A stretch of DNA of 5,938 nucleotides from Bdellovibrionaceae bacterium UBA2316. GTDB taxonomy: Bacteria; Bdellovibrionota; Bdellovibrionia; Bdellovibrionales; Bdellovibrionaceae. The position numbers were made by a program, and so were the translations under genes. The stretch is from the NCBI GenBank assembly GCA_002345205.1, contig DDVI01000080.1, positions 1-5,938 on the forward strand. Reading direction: 5' to 3'. This document shows, piece after piece, positions 1 through 4,925 of the stretch (positions within the stretch are counted from its first letter, which is position 1; every line of letters begins with the position of its first letter). The notes under the pieces were generated by a model. That model was not told the DNA's origin and ran no database searches. It was given only the letters and a program-made list of their open reading frames with translations.

Positions 1-11
1 CACAACAATTT

Positions 12-926
12 TTAATATCTCATAAAAAATAGAAAAGTTATTATGTAAGTATTTTTAATTTTTACGCTTTGAAATTCTATAAAGCTTGTTGTTATTGGGC
101 CTAAAATCAAAAAATGGAGACTTGCAATGTCAACAAAGTGCGATTTTTTTAAAATCGGTAAATTATATAAAATCATACCTAATGATTGCAGAAGCCAAAG
201 ATAATGTGACCAGTTGGATAAGTTAAATTTACCAAAGTTTTTTCTTTGCTTTACTAAAACAAGTATACCGAGAGTTCCAAGTGACAAAGGATTCAAAACT
301 GATAAAATTGAAAAGCTAATGCCAATAGCGGCAAGGCTTGTCAATGTCAGCCATATCCAGGGGGGTGGAGGCATGTAATCAAGTTTTCGCAAGGCTATTG
401 GAGTAAAAAAGCCAAGGAGTAGCATCAATAAAAATCCTTTAACTATAGAATTAATTAAATTTGTAGATTCGTATCTAGCTATATAAATTATCAAAATTAG
501 GAATAAAGCAGCTATCAGCAAAGAATAAAATGAAATTTTCATCCATTTTTTGGAGTTAGTCTCTAAAGCCATGAATTTATAAAAATTATAGACAAAATAA
601 AGCCAGTAGAGATAAATTAAAAAAGAAAAAATTTTCGTAAAAATATTGTACCCATCAAACAAAAAACCTAAAAAGCTGCCAAAAAGTAGGAAAAAATATC
701 CCCAAAAATGGGGAGCTTTATCAAGGGCTGTGACATTTTTCGATAGAACAAAAAAAACGAGTGCGGCCATAGCACCATAAAAGCCCATATGCGTATGAGC
801 CTGGTGTAAATTAATTGAATTTAAAATTGAAAAACTGATACCTGCAAATTGAAAACGATAAAGTATTCCCAAGAGTAAAGTTAAAAGTAAAGAAACAAAA
901 CCTAGTGAATACCATCTTTGATTCAT
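12..926 (-). CDS. Multi-pass membrane protein with HxxHTHxGF motif (possible haem/metal-binding, Nor-cluster associated)
   Basis: This 304-residue protein is almost wholly hydrophobic, with about eight or nine likely membrane helices. The second helix begins with LHQAHTHMGF (His41, His44, His46). A late helix contains SLHFLILGP (His271). Paired helix-borne histidines of this kind resemble haem or copper ligands in heme-copper oxidase-like and NnrS-like membrane proteins, and I recall similar proteins with an HAHSHxxFLGW-type motif in other bacteria; I cannot name a family with certainty. A short cytoplasmic loop carries a PPPP run (residues 186-189). The ATG at 926 is the first in the frame and matches the start of a hydrophobic helix, but no strong ribosome binding site precedes it. 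The gene lies 59 bp downstream of the norF-like gene on the same strand and is probably in its operon. Base composition is very AT-rich. A role in NO or oxygen reduction is inferred from context only. Confidence 0.7.
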   Translation of the reverse strand: MNQRWYSLGFVSLLLTLLLGILYRFQFAGISFSILNSINLHQAHTHMGFYGAMAALVFFVLSKNVTALDKAPHFWGYFFLLFGSFLGFLFDGYNIFTKIFSFLIYLYWLYFVYNFYKFMALETNSKKWMKISFYSLLIAALFLILIIYIARYESTNLINSIVKGFLLMLLLGFFTPIALRKLDYMPPPPWIWLTLTSLAAIGISFSILSVLNPLSLGTLGILVLVKQRKNFGKFNLSNWSHYLWLLQSLGMILYNLPILKKSHFVDIASLHFLILGPITTSFIEFQSVKIKNTYIITFLFFMRY

Positions 927-985
927 TGTGATAGGATATCTTTTGAAAGTTAATTTATCAAGGCATCTTGTTTTTAAAAAAAAAG

Positions 986-1195
986 CTATAGAAATATAAT
1001 CAGTCCGGTTCCAAGGAAAAAGAAAGATATCAAGCTAATTTTAATTAGAAGATCACACTCATTAAGTTCCATGAAATTGAAAAGGATAAGTGCTATTTTT
1101 GAAAAGACAATCAGTGCTAAAATAAATAGAGAGTGTGTGTAAAGACTGATGACCAAAAGAGTAAGCAAAAATAAGAAAGTTAGTTTAAGTTTCAT
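986..1195 (-). CDS. Small subunit-IV/NorF-like membrane protein
   Basis: This 69-residue protein has two or three membrane helices. Its centre, FSKIALILFNFMELNEC (about residues 31-47), matches the typical pattern of prokaryotic cytochrome c oxidase subunit IV/NorF: a helix with Lys, then FMEL, then a polar turn before the last helix. Such proteins assist assembly or stability of heme-copper oxidases and NO reductases and have no catalytic residues. I chose the ATG at 1195 rather than the longer frame beginning at 1246, because 1195 is one base after the TAA of the upstream subunit III gene, has GGGAAC just before it, and gives the family's normal length. The extension would overlap the conserved C-terminus of subunit III. 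The one-base spacing implies translational coupling. The assignment to NorF rather than a cytochrome oxidase subunit IV rests on the NorE and NnrS neighbours. Confidence 0.75.
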   Translation of the reverse strand: MKLKLTFLFLLTLLVISLYTHSLFILALIVFSKIALILFNFMELNECDLLIKISLISFFFLGTGLIIFL

Positions 1196-1196
1196 A

Positions 1197-1784
1197 TTAG
1201 TTCCCAATGTATAGGCTTGCAAAGAGCAATATCCAGATGATGTCACAAGCGTGCCAAAAAATGGCGATGGAGTTGAATAACTCGATGTCTTTATTTTCAG
1301 GTTTTTTTCTTAGTTTAAAGAATAGGAAAATAAGAAAAATTATACCCACTAAGACATGAAAAAAATGAAAGCTATTTAAGAACCAATAGAAGGTCCAAAA
1401 AGCATCGTCGCCAAACTTTTTATTAATTTTGATTTTATCTGCAAAGTCGAAAATTTTTAGACTTAAGAATGCAATTCCTAGAACCAAACCCAATAGGTGA
1501 TAATTTTTTGCAGCCCTTCCTGTGCCTCTCCTAGATATTGTATATTTCGATTGGGCTTCCGCAATAGCCCAACCGCTGCCAATAAGTAAGACACTATAAA
1601 AGGTACCCTGGGAAAGATTCACGAAGCTGCTTTCTTGACTAAAAAGTACTGTGTCTGTTGATTTTTGATATTTGAAAATAGCCAATGAAATAAAAAATAA
1701 TAAAGTCTCGTGAACAGAAATAATCCAGATGAATAAACCACCGGGTAATTCCCAGTTTTGTTTCGTTAAATTAGTGTCTGACAT
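1197..1784 (-). CDS. norE: Heme-copper oxidase subunit III, NorE type
   Basis: The 195-residue protein has five predicted membrane helices, the short form of cytochrome c oxidase subunit III. Diagnostic features are a glutamate in the first helix (SVHETLLFF, Glu26), the FHFFHVLVG motif (about residues 139-147) and the C-terminal FWHACDIIWILLF, which matches the WHxxDxxWxxLF signature. NorE proteins of this length sit beside nitric oxide reductase genes and help its activity or maturation; the protein does not itself bind the active-site metals. The ATG at 1784 follows AGGTGG with a seven-base spacer. It is the first gene of a minus-strand unit with a norF-like gene and a third membrane protein. 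A CRP/FNR-type site lies 51-62 bp upstream of the start. No norB or norC is present in the window. Naming it norE rather than a generic coxC rests on size and on nnrS next door. Confidence 0.85.
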   Translation of the reverse strand: MSDTNLTKQNWELPGGLFIWIISVHETLLFFISLAIFKYQKSTDTVLFSQESSFVNLSQGTFYSVLLIGSGWAIAEAQSKYTISRRGTGRAAKNYHLLGLVLGIAFLSLKIFDFADKIKINKKFGDDAFWTFYWFLNSFHFFHVLVGIIFLIFLFFKLRKKPENKDIELFNSIAIFWHACDIIWILLFASLYIGN

Positions 1785-1805
1785 AAACTACCACCTAAAA
1801 AAATC

Positions 1806-1811
1806 AATATC
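1806..1811 (-). promoter_or_regulatory. Candidate -10 element of the norE promoter
   Basis: On the minus strand the hexamer reads GATATT, four of six matches to TATAAT. Taken as -12 to -7, it places transcription start near 1799, which puts the centre of the upstream TGAT-N4-ATCA site (1840.5) at -41.5. That is the usual position for a class II FNR-type activated promoter, where no good -35 hexamer is expected. The hexamer is weak on its own. Confidence 0.4.
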
Positions 1812-1833
1812 AGTGATTTCTTTAGGAAACGGT

Positions 1834-1847
1834 ATGATCTATATCAG
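1834..1847 (-). promoter_or_regulatory. CRP/FNR-family (FNR/DNR-like) operator upstream of norE
   Basis: The plus strand reads ATGATCTATATCAG. The inner TGAT-N4-ATCA is a perfect inverted repeat matching the core of the FNR/DNR consensus TTGAT-N4-ATCAA, with differences only in the outermost bases. It lies in the 111-bp gap between nnrS and norE. The regulator encoded at 4114-4812 is the obvious candidate to bind it. With the candidate -10 at 1806-1811 the site is centred at -41.5, as expected for an activator. Confidence 0.65.
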
Positions 1848-1854
1848 TCCCATC

Positions 1855-1868
1855 TATCAAAATTGATA
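1855..1868. repeat. Short inverted repeat TATCAA-N2-TTGATA
   Basis: Two perfect six-base arms flank AA. The arms contain FNR-type half sites but face outward compared with a normal operator. The centre (1861.5) is 21 bp, two helical turns, upstream of the operator centred at 1840.5. It may be chance in AT-rich DNA. It has no G+C-rich stem and is not a convincing terminator for nnrS. Confidence 0.3.
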
Positions 1869-1895
1869 TTAAGCCAAGGGGCTGATCCCTCAAAT

Positions 1896-3065
1896 TCAAT
1901 GCTCTTTACCGTCAATGCGAGTCTGAAATAAAAATGGCAAAAGTCTAATCCCAAGTATTAAATAGGCTACCGACCACAAAAGACCTGCCATCATAATCCA
2001 AAAAGAATATTGTGCCGGAAAAACTAGGGGAAACAAAAGTCTTACTAGTCCGGAAAAAATAATTAAAAAGACAGCAATCTTGTCAGAAGTAAAAAACAGT
2101 GGCTTACGACCTGTGTGACCTTGAGAAATTCGAATCAACATACTAGGAACAACCACTCCTAAGCATAAAAAGGTGAATATATGTAGTGCAATTGTCGCCC
2201 TACTCCATACCTCAAGGGTCTGTAAAGCTTCAAAAATTAAATGTAAAACAAGGCCTAAATAGCCAAAATACATAGTTGTGTTTCCAAACTTTTTAAAGCC
2301 AATATCGGGTCTCCAAAGAATCCATCTAAGAAAAAGTAGCAAACCTGCAATGACAAGTATAGTCGCGGCTACAAGCGGTGAAAACATAGCCTGAAAGACA
2401 GAAATCAAAACCAATAATTTGATTAAAAAGTTTAAAAGACTATTTTTGTACAAGGACAGCCCCTCAGTATTTTTCATAAACTGCGGCATAGTACGTTCAA
2501 ACATGACTACAAAGGCCAGCCTAAATAGGCCTACCGACATACTCACTCCATGTTGGTAGTAAATTTCTGTAACTAAAAGGTTCTTGGCCACAAGAATAAG
2601 TCCCAATAAGATGACAAAAAAATAGTTATCCTTGAAGTTGTCGTTGTGGCGATATCGAAGCAACGTGCTAACAATATATACTCCACTTGCTGCGAAAAAA
2701 ACGCTTAACCCAATATGTTTAAAAATCGGACCAATGTTAGATCCAAAATAAATGAAAACTCTTTCGAAAATCCATAGCCCCACAAGGGCCATAAGACTGG
2801 CGCCATGAATTCCGCGAACATTGACCCAGTTCTTACTTGCTGTAAGCAAAAATCCAATGAGCACAGAACCTGCAAAACCAAATAGCATTTCGTGCGCATG
2901 CCACTGCATAGCTGTAAGTCCGAGAGGCAAAGTTAGCTTTCCGGAAAATACAAGCCCCCAGATGGATGGCATCACTAGGCCCATAAATATTGTGAGTGTA
3001 AAAAAAGGACGAAAGCCAGCAAGCCAAAGCGAATGACGGTGGGATAAAAATCGCAAAAGTATCAT
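1896..3065 (-). CDS. nnrS: NnrS family membrane protein (NO-stress tolerance, haem-copper protein)
   Basis: This 389-residue protein has about twelve membrane helices, the normal size and shape of NnrS. Family signatures visible in order are AGFRPFF (residues 16-22), WHAHEMLFGFAG with His56 and His58 (55-66), GFLLTASKNW (71-80), the ERTMPQFM segment (190-197) and MLIRISQGHTGR (309-320). NnrS is a membrane haem-copper protein found beside denitrification genes that protects cells under nitric oxide stress; the histidines are likely metal ligands. The ATG at 3065 has AGGAG ending three bases before it, and this site overlaps the TAG of the upstream FmdE-domain gene six bases away, so the two are translationally coupled. 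No clear terminator follows, so some read-through into norE is possible. GC content is visibly higher than in the norE block. Confidence 0.93.
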   Translation of the reverse strand: MILLRFLSHRHSLWLAGFRPFFTLTIFMGLVMPSIWGLVFSGKLTLPLGLTAMQWHAHEMLFGFAGSVLIGFLLTASKNWVNVRGIHGASLMALVGLWIFERVFIYFGSNIGPIFKHIGLSVFFAASGVYIVSTLLRYRHNDNFKDNYFFVILLGLILVAKNLLVTEIYYQHGVSMSVGLFRLAFVVMFERTMPQFMKNTEGLSLYKNSLLNFLIKLLVLISVFQAMFSPLVAATILVIAGLLLFLRWILWRPDIGFKKFGNTTMYFGYLGLVLHLIFEALQTLEVWSRATIALHIFTFLCLGVVVPSMLIRISQGHTGRKPLFFTSDKIAVFLIIFSGLVRLLFPLVFPAQYSFWIMMAGLLWSVAYLILGIRLLPFLFQTRIDGKEH

Positions 3066-3071
3066 GGTCTC

Positions 3072-3659
3072 CTAACAAGAGTTCGCACGATGACTTTGAA
3101 TATAGTCCGCAGGACTCTTTAAAATAGTTGCAATTTTATAACGCCAAACCTTTTGAAAAGGTAGGCTTGCGATATCATCCGGAACCTTTACCGAAGAAGG
3201 ATCATAAGATACATCTACGATGTTTCCTGTTTTTAGGTTGCGGAAACGAAAGGCTCCCGGCGAGACTAACTGAGAATCATACTTCAAAAGACCTCTCCGA
3301 ACGAATTGTCCTTGTAGTCCGCCAAAGCCACTTTTCTCCCAGGCTCCAAAGATCATAGAGAAAACATTTGAAATAGGACCAGTGGCCCCTTGGGTGACTG
3401 ACGTCGGAATCTCGATACTTACTTGACCACGAACGCAAATATTAGTTTCAGGAAAGAGCTCTTTTGTAGCTCGTTGTGAGATCAAAAAGGCACCCACCAT
3501 TGCGGGACAGGCATGCCCGGCGAAATGGACCACATCAAGTAGTGAAATTTTAAAAGCATACTCATTTTCATCAGCCATTAAAAACTCCGCGAATGGCTCG
3601 TGGACTTTAATTGTGAAACTTTCAAACTCTTTAGAGTTCACTGTTTCGAAATTGTACAT
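3072..3659 (-). CDS. FmdE-domain protein, partner of NnrS
   Basis: The 195-residue soluble protein carries LDVVHFAGHACPAMVGA (residues 41-57), the FmdE-type signature in which a histidine pair, GH and a CP dipeptide precede a glycine helix; His45, His49 and Cys51 are the likely metal ligands. FmdE (formylmethanofuran dehydrogenase subunit E-like) domains occur in many bacteria without methanogenesis, and their role there is poorly defined. The C-terminal zinc-ribbon cysteine pairs seen in longer FmdE proteins are absent; only an isolated Cys is the last residue. I chose the ATG at 3659, which follows GGAGG (3664-3668), over a TTG start at 3716 that would add 19 lysine/arginine-rich residues and has no site. 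It is the first gene of a pair with nnrS, six bases apart, so a part in NO response or metal handling is inferred. Confidence 0.75.
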   Translation of the reverse strand: MYNFETVNSKEFESFTIKVHEPFAEFLMADENEYAFKISLLDVVHFAGHACPAMVGAFLISQRATKELFPETNICVRGQVSIEIPTSVTQGATGPISNVFSMIFGAWEKSGFGGLQGQFVRRGLLKYDSQLVSPGAFRFRNLKTGNIVDVSYDPSSVKVPDDIASLPFQKVWRYKIATILKSPADYIQSHRANSC

Positions 3660-3663
3660 TTGT

Positions 3664-3668
3664 CCTCC
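3664..3668 (-). promoter_or_regulatory. Ribosome binding site fixing the FmdE-domain gene start
   Basis: The minus strand reads TTGGAGGACAAATG, with GGAGG four bases before the ATG at 3659. It is the only strong Shine-Dalgarno sequence near the 5' end of this frame and decides the start in favour of the shorter protein. Confidence 0.7.
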
Positions 3669-3720
3669 AAGTTTATGCCTTTCAGTCTTTTTATGTTTTG
3701 GCCTTTTTTCCGACAATCAG

Positions 3721-3749
3721 AGTATTCATCCACTTTTGTGGATTCGCAA
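3721..3749 (-). promoter_or_regulatory. Candidate promoter of the fmdE-like/nnrS unit with palindromic spacer
   Basis: On the minus strand TTGCGA (3749-3744) and AATACT (3726-3721) each match four of six consensus bases and are separated by 17 bp. The spacer is almost exactly filled by the perfect inverted repeat ATCCAC-TTTT-GTGGAT (3728-3743 on the plus strand). The repeat could be an operator. No T-run follows on either strand, so it is not a terminator. Both hexamers are weak and the call is tentative. Confidence 0.3.
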
Positions 3750-3783
3750 TCAAATTTTCAACTATGACCATTTTGACTACTAA

Positions 3784-3960
3784 TTAGAAAACCAAGTAGT
3801 GTCGTAAATTGATTTGCTTGTCTTTTCTGACCTGCTCCAATATGCGCAGCCTAATCAGAGTTCTTTCATAAATTGAGATGAAGGTCATATCTAGCCTAAT
3901 TTCAGGTTCGATTTTGAATAGTTTTCTGCCCTTAAGAACGATGGTTCCATCTGGAATGGA
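3784..3960 (-). pseudogene. Possible gene remnant or very short ORF
   Basis: The minus strand is open for 58 codons between in-frame TAA codons (3961-3963 and 3784-3786). The translation looks protein-like, with segments such as GRKLFKIEPEIRLDM and LRILEQVRKDKQ rich in alternating charged and hydrophobic residues. There is no ATG, GTG or TTG in the first 24 codons. The first ATG (3888) would give only 34 residues and has no ribosome binding site. It may be the C-terminal scar of a decayed gene or simply chance. I do not recognise a family. Confidence 0.2.
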
Positions 3961-4073
3961 TTAAAGCGTTTTTTTTGTATTTAGACTTTCATTGAGGGCT
4001 TTTTATTTGTAGTATAAAACCGAAGAAAGCGAGATTGCCAGACTTGTTAGGTGATTTTGCTTCGACAGGGGTG

Positions 4074-4079
4074 TATAGT
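4074..4079 (+). promoter_or_regulatory. Weak candidate -10 element for the CRP/FNR-family regulator
   Basis: TATAGT matches five of six consensus bases and lies 35 bp before the TTG start. No good -35 hexamer sits at 16-18 bp upstream, so the call is weak. No self-binding TGAT-N4-ATCA site is visible nearby. Confidence 0.25.
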
Positions 4080-4104
4080 TTGAAAAAGGTATTAAAATAC
4101 GACC

Positions 4105-4108
4105 GAGG
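4105..4108 (+). promoter_or_regulatory. Ribosome binding site supporting a TTG start
   Basis: GAGG stands five bases before the TTG at 4114. An in-frame stop at 4093-4095 rules out an upstream start and no ATG occurs early in the gene, so this site decides the rare start codon. A TTG start may keep regulator levels low. Confidence 0.65.
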
Positions 4109-4113
4109 CTTTT

Positions 4114-4812
4114 TTGCTTAGTCAAAATTCATTAGGCGGCGCACTTTCAGAAATTAAGGGATTTTCTCTGTTTGCGGGGTTGTCAGATGATTTGATTTTA
4201 AATCTTTGCGCCAATTCGGAAATAAAGGTTCATCAACATAAAGAGCAAGTTTTCACATTCGGAGAACCCGCTTCTTATTTCGGAATTGTTTTATCTGGGG
4301 CTTACAAACTTTCACGTATTGCGATCTCAGGTGAAGAGTCAGTCATTCACTTTTCATCTCCTGGTGATGTTGTGGCTGCCTTAGTCATGCCGCAGACTAA
4401 ATCTGTGTATCCGGTCAATGTTAAGGCCATGGGACCATCCCGGATATTACTGATTCACAGAGACATTTATCTTCAACATTGGTTGAAAAATCCTGATTTA
4501 ATCATTCGTATTCAAGGATTATTATCGACACGCATGGCTCGCTTTCAGAATCAAAAAATCATGCAACGGGCGCCTCTTCAGTCGAAAGTGGCTGCTATGT
4601 TGTTACAGCTGGTCGCAAAGGACACAACTAAACATGAACTTGAAGTCCCATTGCCGCTTACACGAAAAGAAATTGCAGATACACTTGGTGTTACGGTAGA
4701 GTCAGTCATTCGCGTCATGAGTGAATGGGTCAAAAAAGGCTATATAGTTACAACTGACCAACATATTAAAATTTTAAAGCCAGACCTTCTTATTGCTCAA
4801 GTCGACGAATGA
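4114..4812 (+). CDS. CRP/FNR-family transcriptional regulator, DNR/NnrR-like, lacking Fe-S cysteines
   Basis: The 232-residue protein has an N-terminal cyclic-nucleotide-binding-type beta-barrel (about residues 15-115; GEPASYFGIVLSGAYKL at 50-66), a long dimerisation helix (about 125-150) and a C-terminal winged helix-turn-helix (about 155-220). The recognition region is LTRKEIADTLGVTVESVIR (182-200). Only one cysteine is present (Cys32), so it cannot hold the four-cysteine [4Fe-4S] cluster of FNR; the barrel also lacks an obvious cAMP-binding RxS motif. This fits DNR/NnrR-like NO-responsive regulators, though the ligand is unproven. The start is TTG at 4114, preceded by GAGG (4105-4108) with a five-base spacer; an in-frame TAA lies upstream and the next ATG is deep in the barrel. 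Flanking units norE and nrdG each carry an FNR-type site, suggesting it controls both. Confidence 0.88.
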   Translation: MLSQNSLGGALSEIKGFSLFAGLSDDLILNLCANSEIKVHQHKEQVFTFGEPASYFGIVLSGAYKLSRIAISGEESVIHFSSPGDVVAALVMPQTKSVYPVNVKAMGPSRILLIHRDIYLQHWLKNPDLIIRIQGLLSTRMARFQNQKIMQRAPLQSKVAAMLLQLVAKDTTKHELEVPLPLTRKEIADTLGVTVESVIRVMSEWVKKGYIVTTDQHIKILKPDLLIAQVDE

Positions 4813-4835
4813 GATGCTGATTCGAGTTTCGAAAG

Positions 4836-4849
4836 ATGATCCACATCAT
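4836..4849 (+). promoter_or_regulatory. CRP/FNR-family operator upstream of nrdG
   Basis: The sequence ATGATCCACATCAT consists of two perfect five-base inverted arms around N4. The TGAT-N4-ATCA core equals that of the site before norE, and the first base of the arm is A rather than the T of the E. coli FNR consensus. It lies 70 bp before the nrdG start in the 99-bp gap after the regulator gene. Anaerobic activation of class III ribonucleotide reductase by FNR-family proteins is well known. With the candidate -10 at 4882-4887 the site would be centred near -51.5, not a standard activating position, so the exact promoter is uncertain. Confidence 0.65.
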
Positions 4850-4877
4850 GTACGATAAAAAGTTTTAGCCTGTTGTT

Positions 4878-4893
4878 TGACTATATCTAGTGG
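4878..4893 (+). promoter_or_regulatory. NrdR-box-like operator 1 overlapping candidate -10
   Basis: TGACTATATCTAGTGG matches the NrdR box consensus acaCwAtATaTwGtGt at 12 of 16 positions, including the central CwAtAT and TwGtG. NrdR is the ATP/dATP-sensing repressor of ribonucleotide reductase genes. TATATC (4882-4887), a possible -10 hexamer, lies inside the box, so binding would block transcription of nrdG-nrdD. Confidence 0.55.
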
Positions 4894-4909
4894 TTGCGGC
4901 GCAATTAGG

Positions 4910-4925
4910 GCATGAGATATAGTGG
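4910..4925 (+). promoter_or_regulatory. NrdR-box-like operator 2 over the nrdG start codon
   Basis: GCATGAGATATAGTGG matches the NrdR consensus at 11 of 16 positions, mostly in its right half (8 of 9). It begins 32 bp after box 1, leaving a 16-bp gap, the spacing normal for tandem NrdR boxes. It spans the nrdG ATG, and because it encodes the conserved MRYSG start of the protein the match could be coincidental. Confidence 0.35.

Larger units (their letters stand above)
3660..4113. other. Divergent intergenic region (454 bp)
   Basis: This gap separates the minus-strand fmdE-like/nnrS unit from the plus-strand regulator. It contains the candidate fmdE-side promoter with a palindrome (3721-3749), an open but start-poor stretch on the minus strand (3784-3960), a run of T (3969-3977), small inverted repeats around 3940-3956 (GATGG-TT-CCATC and TTCCA-TC-TGGAA) and a weak -10 for the regulator (4074-4079). 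I found no tRNA, complete gene or exact TGAT-N4-ATCA site here. Confidence 0.6.

Noticed and set aside
1196..1246. Seventeen-residue N-terminal extension of the NorF-like protein
   Set aside because: It overlaps the conserved end of NorE and exceeds family length; the ATG at 1195 with one-base spacing is better.
1876..1892. AGGG/CCCT hairpin just after nnrS as a terminator
   Set aside because: There are only four paired bases and no following T-run on the minus strand.
2821..3036. Plus-strand open frame of 71 codons opposite nnrS
   Set aside because: It is antisense to the conserved N-terminal part of NnrS and shows no family motif or ribosome binding site.
2705..3078. Two further minus-strand open frames (2705-2899 and 2833-3078) within nnrS
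   Set aside because: They are alternate frames of nnrS, whose own frame carries the NnrS signatures throughout.
3128..3358. Plus-strand open frame of 76 codons opposite the FmdE-domain gene
   Set aside because: It is a shadow of a conserved coding region, with no recognisable domain.
3660..3716. TTG start adding 19 basic residues to the FmdE-domain protein
   Set aside because: There is no ribosome binding site for it, while the ATG at 3659 has GGAGG.
3728..3743. Hairpin ATCCAC-TTTT-GTGGAT as an intrinsic terminator
   Set aside because: The stem is short, no T-run follows on either strand, and no gene ends nearby.
3738..3753. Third FNR-type site (minus strand TTGATTGCGAATCCA) before the FmdE-domain gene
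   Set aside because: One half is good, but the other fits only with a five-base spacer and a mismatch, so it is not comparable to the two exact sites.
4821..4833. TTCGA-GTT-TCGAA inverted repeat after the regulator gene as a terminator
   Set aside because: The five-bp stem has no T-run, and the FNR-type site follows immediately.
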